DNA of 10,206 nucleotides from Sulfurihydrogenibium yellowstonense SS-5 (GTDB lineage: Bacteria > Aquificota > Aquificia > Aquificales > Hydrogenothermaceae). The position numbers and the translations under genes are program-made. The stretch covers positions 1 to 10,206 of the forward strand of contig NZ_ABZS01000045.1 in NCBI RefSeq assembly GCF_000173615.1, given 5' to 3'. A model generated the notes under the pieces. That model had not been told where the DNA came from, did not search any database, and saw only the letters and a list, made by a program, of their open reading frames with translations. Below, piece after piece: positions 6,091-10,206 of the stretch. The stretch's first letter is position 1, and every line of letters starts with the position of its first letter.

Positions 6091-6387
6091 ATGGCAAAGT
6101 TAAAACCTCTGTATGACAGAGTTGTTATCAAAAGAGTTGAAGAAGAAGTATCAAAAACTCCAGCAGGAATCATTATTCCGGATACAGCAAAAGAAAAGCC
6201 TCAAATTGGTGAAGTTATAGCGGTAGGAGAAGGTAGAGTCTTAGAAAATGGAAATGTAGTTCCTCTCAAGGTAAAAGTAGGGGATAAAGTATACTTTAGC
6301 AAGTATGCAGGAAATGAAGTTAAAGTTGATGGTGAGGAGTTAATCATTTTAAGAGAAGATGATATCTTAGCTATTATTGAACAATAA
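6091..6387 (+). CDS. groES: Co-chaperonin GroES (Hsp10)
   Basis: GroES forms the heptameric lid of the GroEL folding chamber in the cytoplasm. At 98 residues it has the usual length. It begins with the typical [16 protein letters not shown] strand, followed by the mobile loop [18 protein letters not shown] (about 20-37) that contacts GroEL through its hydrophobic Ile triplet. The later parts ([31 protein letters not shown] and the end [11 protein letters not shown]) are all standard. The ATG at 6091 sits 8 nt after a perfect AAGGAGGT. groEL starts 21 nt after its stop, and a single strong promoter lies upstream, so the two form one operon. Nothing is unusual in the protein. Confidence 0.98.
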   Translation: MAKLKPLYDRVVIKRVEEEVSKTPAGIIIPDTAKEKPQIGEVIAVGEGRVLENGNVVPLKVKVGDKVYFSKYAGNEVKVDGEELIILREDDILAIIEQ

Positions 6388-6408
6388 AAAAATAGGAGGT
6401 GAGCATAG

Positions 6409-8043
<1,635 letters not shown>

Positions 8044-8071
8044 GATAAATTCTTAAATTAATAAATATATG

Positions 8072-8097
8072 AAGCCCCCTTAACGGGGGCTTTTTTG
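8072..8097 (+). terminator. Intrinsic terminator of groES-groEL
   Basis: A perfect 8-bp GC-rich stem AAGCCCCC (8072-8079) / GGGGGCTT (8085-8092) with a 5-nt loop (TTAAC) runs directly into a T-run (8091-8096). It starts 28 nt after the groEL stop. It is unrelated to the dispersed repeat family, which lacks such a C/G block. Confidence 0.95.
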
Positions 8098-8119
8098 TTT
8101 TTCACAAGCATTCTTTCCG

Positions 8120-8149
8120 TGTCATCCAGCAGCGAAGTGAAGGATCTCC
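8120..8149 (+). repeat. Single hairpin repeat unit with variant core
   Basis: TGTC (8120-8123) precedes ATCC, and the unit closes with GGAT followed by CTCC and a T6 run. The core AGCAGCGAAGTGAA lacks the exact first GA of the canonical loop but still holds a CA/TG step around GCGAAG. Its near-identical partner is the right unit of the diverged composite (1704-1730, reverse strand), with a single mismatch, so this is a distinct subtype of the family. The 11-mer AAGGATCTCCT at its 3' side (8140-8150) is repeated at 8171-8181, perhaps a partial duplication. Confidence 0.7.
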
Positions 8150-8299
8150 TTTTTGATTTTTTGACTAGAAAAGGATCTCCTCTTTTAAAAAGGAAAAAGG
8201 AAACTCTTCTCACGGCTGATTGCAGATTAGGGGGGTATAAAAAAGCAGCAGAGCCTTCTCTACAGCTTCAGAAGAACGTTATTATTCTTTTTCTTTATT
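8150..8299. other. Intergenic stretch with degenerate repeat remnants, no gene
   Basis: This part holds a second AAGGATCTCCT (8171-8181) and a possible decayed repeat unit in reverse orientation at about 8249-8277 (CTTCT...AGAAG stem around CTACAGCTTC). I see no ribosome-binding site, RNA gene or promoter. A 93-codon frame that crosses it (8095-8376) reads through the terminator T-run and all the repeats and is not credible as a gene. Confidence 0.5.
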
Positions 8300-8346
8300 A
8301 TCCTGAGGCTGTAAAGCCGAAGGATCGCTTTTTAAATTTTATAAAA
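8300..8346 (+). repeat. Single hairpin repeat unit with AT-rich tail, upstream of typA
   Basis: The outer stem is ATCCT/AGGAT (8300-8304, 8321-8325), with GA/GA internal loop (8305-8306, 8319-8320), inner stem GGCT/AGCC (8307-8310, 8315-8318) and a GTAA loop (8311-8314). The usual TGTC foot is absent (TTATT precedes the stem). The 18-nt tail TTTTTAAATTTTATAAAA (8329-8346) is identical to that at 5690-5707. It ends just before the typA promoter, so the A/T tract may act as an upstream promoter element, and the hairpin plus T-run may insulate typA from read-through. Both roles are inference. Confidence 0.85.
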
Positions 8347-8348
8347 TT

Positions 8349-8377
8349 TTCATACACTTGCAAAAAAATGATATAAT
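8349..8377 (+). promoter_or_regulatory. Extended -10 sigma70 promoter of typA
   Basis: TGATATAAT (8369-8377) is a perfect extended -10 element (TGnTATAAT). The hexamer TTCATA (8349-8354) at a 17-nt spacing is a weak -35 match, which an extended -10 can compensate. The 5' leader would be about 30 nt, ending in AAGGAGA (8403-8409) before the ATG at 8414. Confidence 0.65.
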
Positions 8378-8413
8378 AATAATTTTTATTTTTAAATTTC
8401 ACAAGGAGAAAAA

Positions 8414-10206
8414 ATGCTATTAGAAGAGAAAAAAGCACCAAAAGCAGTTAGGGAAGATATTAGGAATATTGCTATTATCGCCCACGTAGACCATGGAAAA
8501 ACAACGCTTGTAGACGCACTACTTAAACAAAGTGGTACTTTTCGGGAAAATGAAGAAGTAGCAGAAAGAGTTATGGATAATATTGACTTAGAAAGAGAGC
8601 GTGGTATCACAATTATGGCAAAAAATACGGCTATAAGATATAAAAACTATAAAATTAACATCGTTGATACTCCGGGGCACGCTGATTTTGGCGGAGAGGT
8701 AGAAAGAACATTAAAAATGGTTGATGGTGTAATACTTCTTGTTGATGCATCAGAAGGACCACTTCCTCAGACAAGATTTGTTTTAAGAAAAGCGTTAGAA
8801 TCTAATCTAACACCTATCGTTGTTATAAATAAAATAGATAGACCGGATGCAAGAATTCAAGAAGTGATAAATGAAGTTTACGATTTATTTATAGATTTAG
8901 ACGCAACGGAAGAGCAGCTTGAATTTCCAATTCTTTACACGATAGCAAGAGACGGAATCGCAAAAGAAAACCTTGAAGATGATTCAAAAGATTTGAAACC
9001 ATTGTTTAATAAAATCATAGAGTATATACCGGCACCATCTTATGATCCGGATATGGGATTGCAATTTTTGATTACATCCTTAGATTATGACAACTTCGTC
9101 GGAAGGTTAGCAATTGGAAGAATTTTTAACGGTTCTGTAAAAGTAAATCAACAAGTGTCAGTGGTAAAAAAAGATGGAGCAATAATTAAAGGAACTGTAA
9201 GAGCATTGTATACTTACGAAGGACTCAAAAGAGTAGAAACAAAAGAAGCAAAAGCAGGAGATATAGTAGCAATAGCAGGATTGGAAGATATAACCATCGG
9301 AGAAACTATAGCTGACGCTGAAAATCCTGTAGGACTTCCTCCAATAACAGTAGAAGAGCCTACAATATCTATGATATTCTCAATAAACGATTCTCCATTT
9401 GCAGGAAGAAGCGGAAAATTTTTAACATCAAGACATTTAAGAGATAGATTGTACAAAGAGACATTAACTAACGTTGCTATAAGAGTATCTGACACAGAAA
9501 ATCCAGACTCATTCTTAGTAATGGGTAGAGGAGAATTACAGCTATCTATATTGGCTGAAATGATGAGAAGGGAAGGCTATGAGTTTCAAGTATCAAAACC
9601 TGAAGTTATAGTAAAAGAAGAAAATGGTAAAAAATTAGAGCCGGTAGAAAGGGTTTTAATAGATATTCCTGAAGAGTACGTAGGAACAGTTACTCAAAAG
9701 CTTGGTTCAAGAAAAGGCAGAATGATAAACATGATTAATCATGGATTTGGAAGGGTAAGGCTTGAATTTATCGTTCCATCAAGAGGACTGATTGGATACA
9801 GGTCAGAGTTTAAAACAGATACAAGAGGTGAAGGATTAATCAATACAATCTTTGAAGGCTGGGAAGAGTGGCAGGGAGAGATTAAAACAAGACAAAACGG
9901 AGCATTGATAGCTGATAGAAAAGGTGTAGCAACACCATACGCAATTTTTGGACTACAAGATAGAGGAGTTTTCTTTATAGAACCGGGCACAGAAGTTTAC
10001 GAAGGCATGATTGTAGGAGAACACAGTAGAGATAATGACCTTGATGTAAACGTAACAAGAGAAAAGAAATTAACTAACATGAGAGCTTCCGGCTCTGATG
10101 AAAACATTAAAATCATCCCGGCTAAAAAGATGGACTTTGAAAGAGCCATGGAATGGATTAATGAAGATGAGCTTATAGAAGTAACGCCGGATGCTATAAG
10201 AATAAG
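8414..10206 (+). CDS. typA: Translational GTPase TypA/BipA (3' end outside window)
   Basis: This ribosome-binding GTPase of the EF-G/LepA class is implicated in 50S assembly and stress or low-temperature growth. From ATG 8414 the frame stays open for 597 codons to the window edge; the family is usually about 600-615 residues, so only a short C-terminal tail is missing. GTPase motifs are G1 AHVDHGKTT (23-31), G2 RGITI (63-67), G3 DTPGH (85-89) and G4 NKID (139-142). The EF-Tu-like beta-barrel (about 205-300) is followed by the EF-G-type domains, with the TypA hallmark region [11 protein letters not shown], the segment [10 protein letters not shown], and the C-terminal domain with [15 protein letters not shown]. 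These separate it from LepA and EF-G. The ribosome-binding site is AAGGAGA with a spacing of about 5 nt. It appears to be transcribed from its own promoter. Confidence 0.98.
   Translation, partial: MLLEEKKAPKAVREDIRNIAIIAHVDHGKTTLVDALLKQSGTFRENEEVAERVMDNIDLERERGITIMAKNTAIRYKNYKINIVDTPGHADFGGEVERTLKMVDGVILLVDASEGPLPQTRFVLRKALESNLTPIVVINKIDRPDARIQEVINEVYDLFIDLDATEEQLEFPILYTIARDGIAKENLEDDSKDLKPLFNKIIEYIPAPSYDPDMGLQFLITSLDYDNFVGRLAIGRIFNGSVKVNQQVSVVKKDGAIIKGTVRALYTYEGLKRVETKEAKAGDIVAIAGLEDITIGETIADAENPVGLPPITVEEPTISMIFSINDSPFAGRSGKFLTSRHLRDRLYKETLTNVAIRVSDTENPDSFLVMGRGELQLSILAEMMRREGYEFQVSKPEVIVKEENGKKLEPVERVLIDIPEEYVGTVTQKLGSRKGRMINMINHGFGRVRLEFIVPSRGLIGYRSEFKTDTRGEGLINTIFEGWEEWQGEIKTRQNGALIADRKGVATPYAIFGLQDRGVFFIEPGTEVYEGMIVGEHSRDNDLDVNVTREKKLTNMRASGSDENIKIIPAKKMDFERAMEWINEDELIEVTPDAIRI

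Noticed and set aside
5970..6173. 67-codon - strand frame over the groES promoter and start
   Set aside because: It is antisense to the groES start and promoter, has no recognisable domain, and its length is expected by chance in this AT-rich stretch.
8095..8376. 93-codon + strand open frame between groEL and typA
   Set aside because: It begins inside the T-run of the groEL terminator, passes through all repeat units of the region and has no ribosome-binding site or recognisable domain.

Overview
The window is strongly AT-rich (roughly one third G+C by eye) and looks like chromosome from a thermophilic bacterium. The Lys/Glu/Ile-rich proteins, the groES-groEL sequences and the overall style recall Aquificota, most plausibly a Sulfurihydrogenibium-like organism. 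That placement is from memory and is not proven by the sequence.

Layout. (1) Positions 1-1609, + strand: the 3' end of a class I SAM-dependent methyltransferase overlaps a complete MATE-family multidrug/Na+ antiporter gene. (2) Positions 1610-1881: a short convergent intergenic region filled by two composite inverted-repeat elements. (3) Positions 1882-5565, - strand: a tightly overlapping three-gene signalling operon. In transcription order it encodes a secreted PhnD-like periplasmic binding protein with three cysteines, a two-TM histidine kinase with a four-cysteine cytoplasmic module, and an NtrC-type sigma54-dependent response regulator. (4) Positions 5566-6090: a divergent intergenic region with one single repeat unit, one composite repeat almost identical to the one near 1.8 kb, and a textbook TTGACA-N17-TATAAT promoter. 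(5) Positions 6091-8043: groES and groEL, closed by a strong intrinsic terminator. (6) Positions 8044-8413: an intergenic region with more repeat units and an extended -10 promoter. (7) Positions 8414-10206: typA/bipA, cut by the window end just short of its expected C-terminus.

How the genes work together. The binding protein, kinase and regulator form one signalling chain: periplasmic ligand capture, kinase control, phosphorylation of the receiver, and sigma54 activation at promoters outside this window. The gene order resembles the AioX-AioS-AioR (arsenite) arrangement, and the PhnD-like sensor also recalls TtrS (tetrathionate). Both comparisons are inference. The cysteines in the binding protein replace the segment where PhnD proteins usually bind their oxyanion, which suggests a thiophilic or redox ligand.

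The least expected content is a family of small hairpin repeats in every intergenic region longer than about 50 bases. Each unit has an outer 5-bp stem, a conserved GA/GA internal loop, a variable inner stem, usually a GTAA-type loop, and then a T-run. Several stem positions change in compensatory pairs between copies. Pairs of units in inverted orientation around an identical AT-rich spacer form composites of about 96 bp, resembling REP/BIME elements that may also act as terminators.
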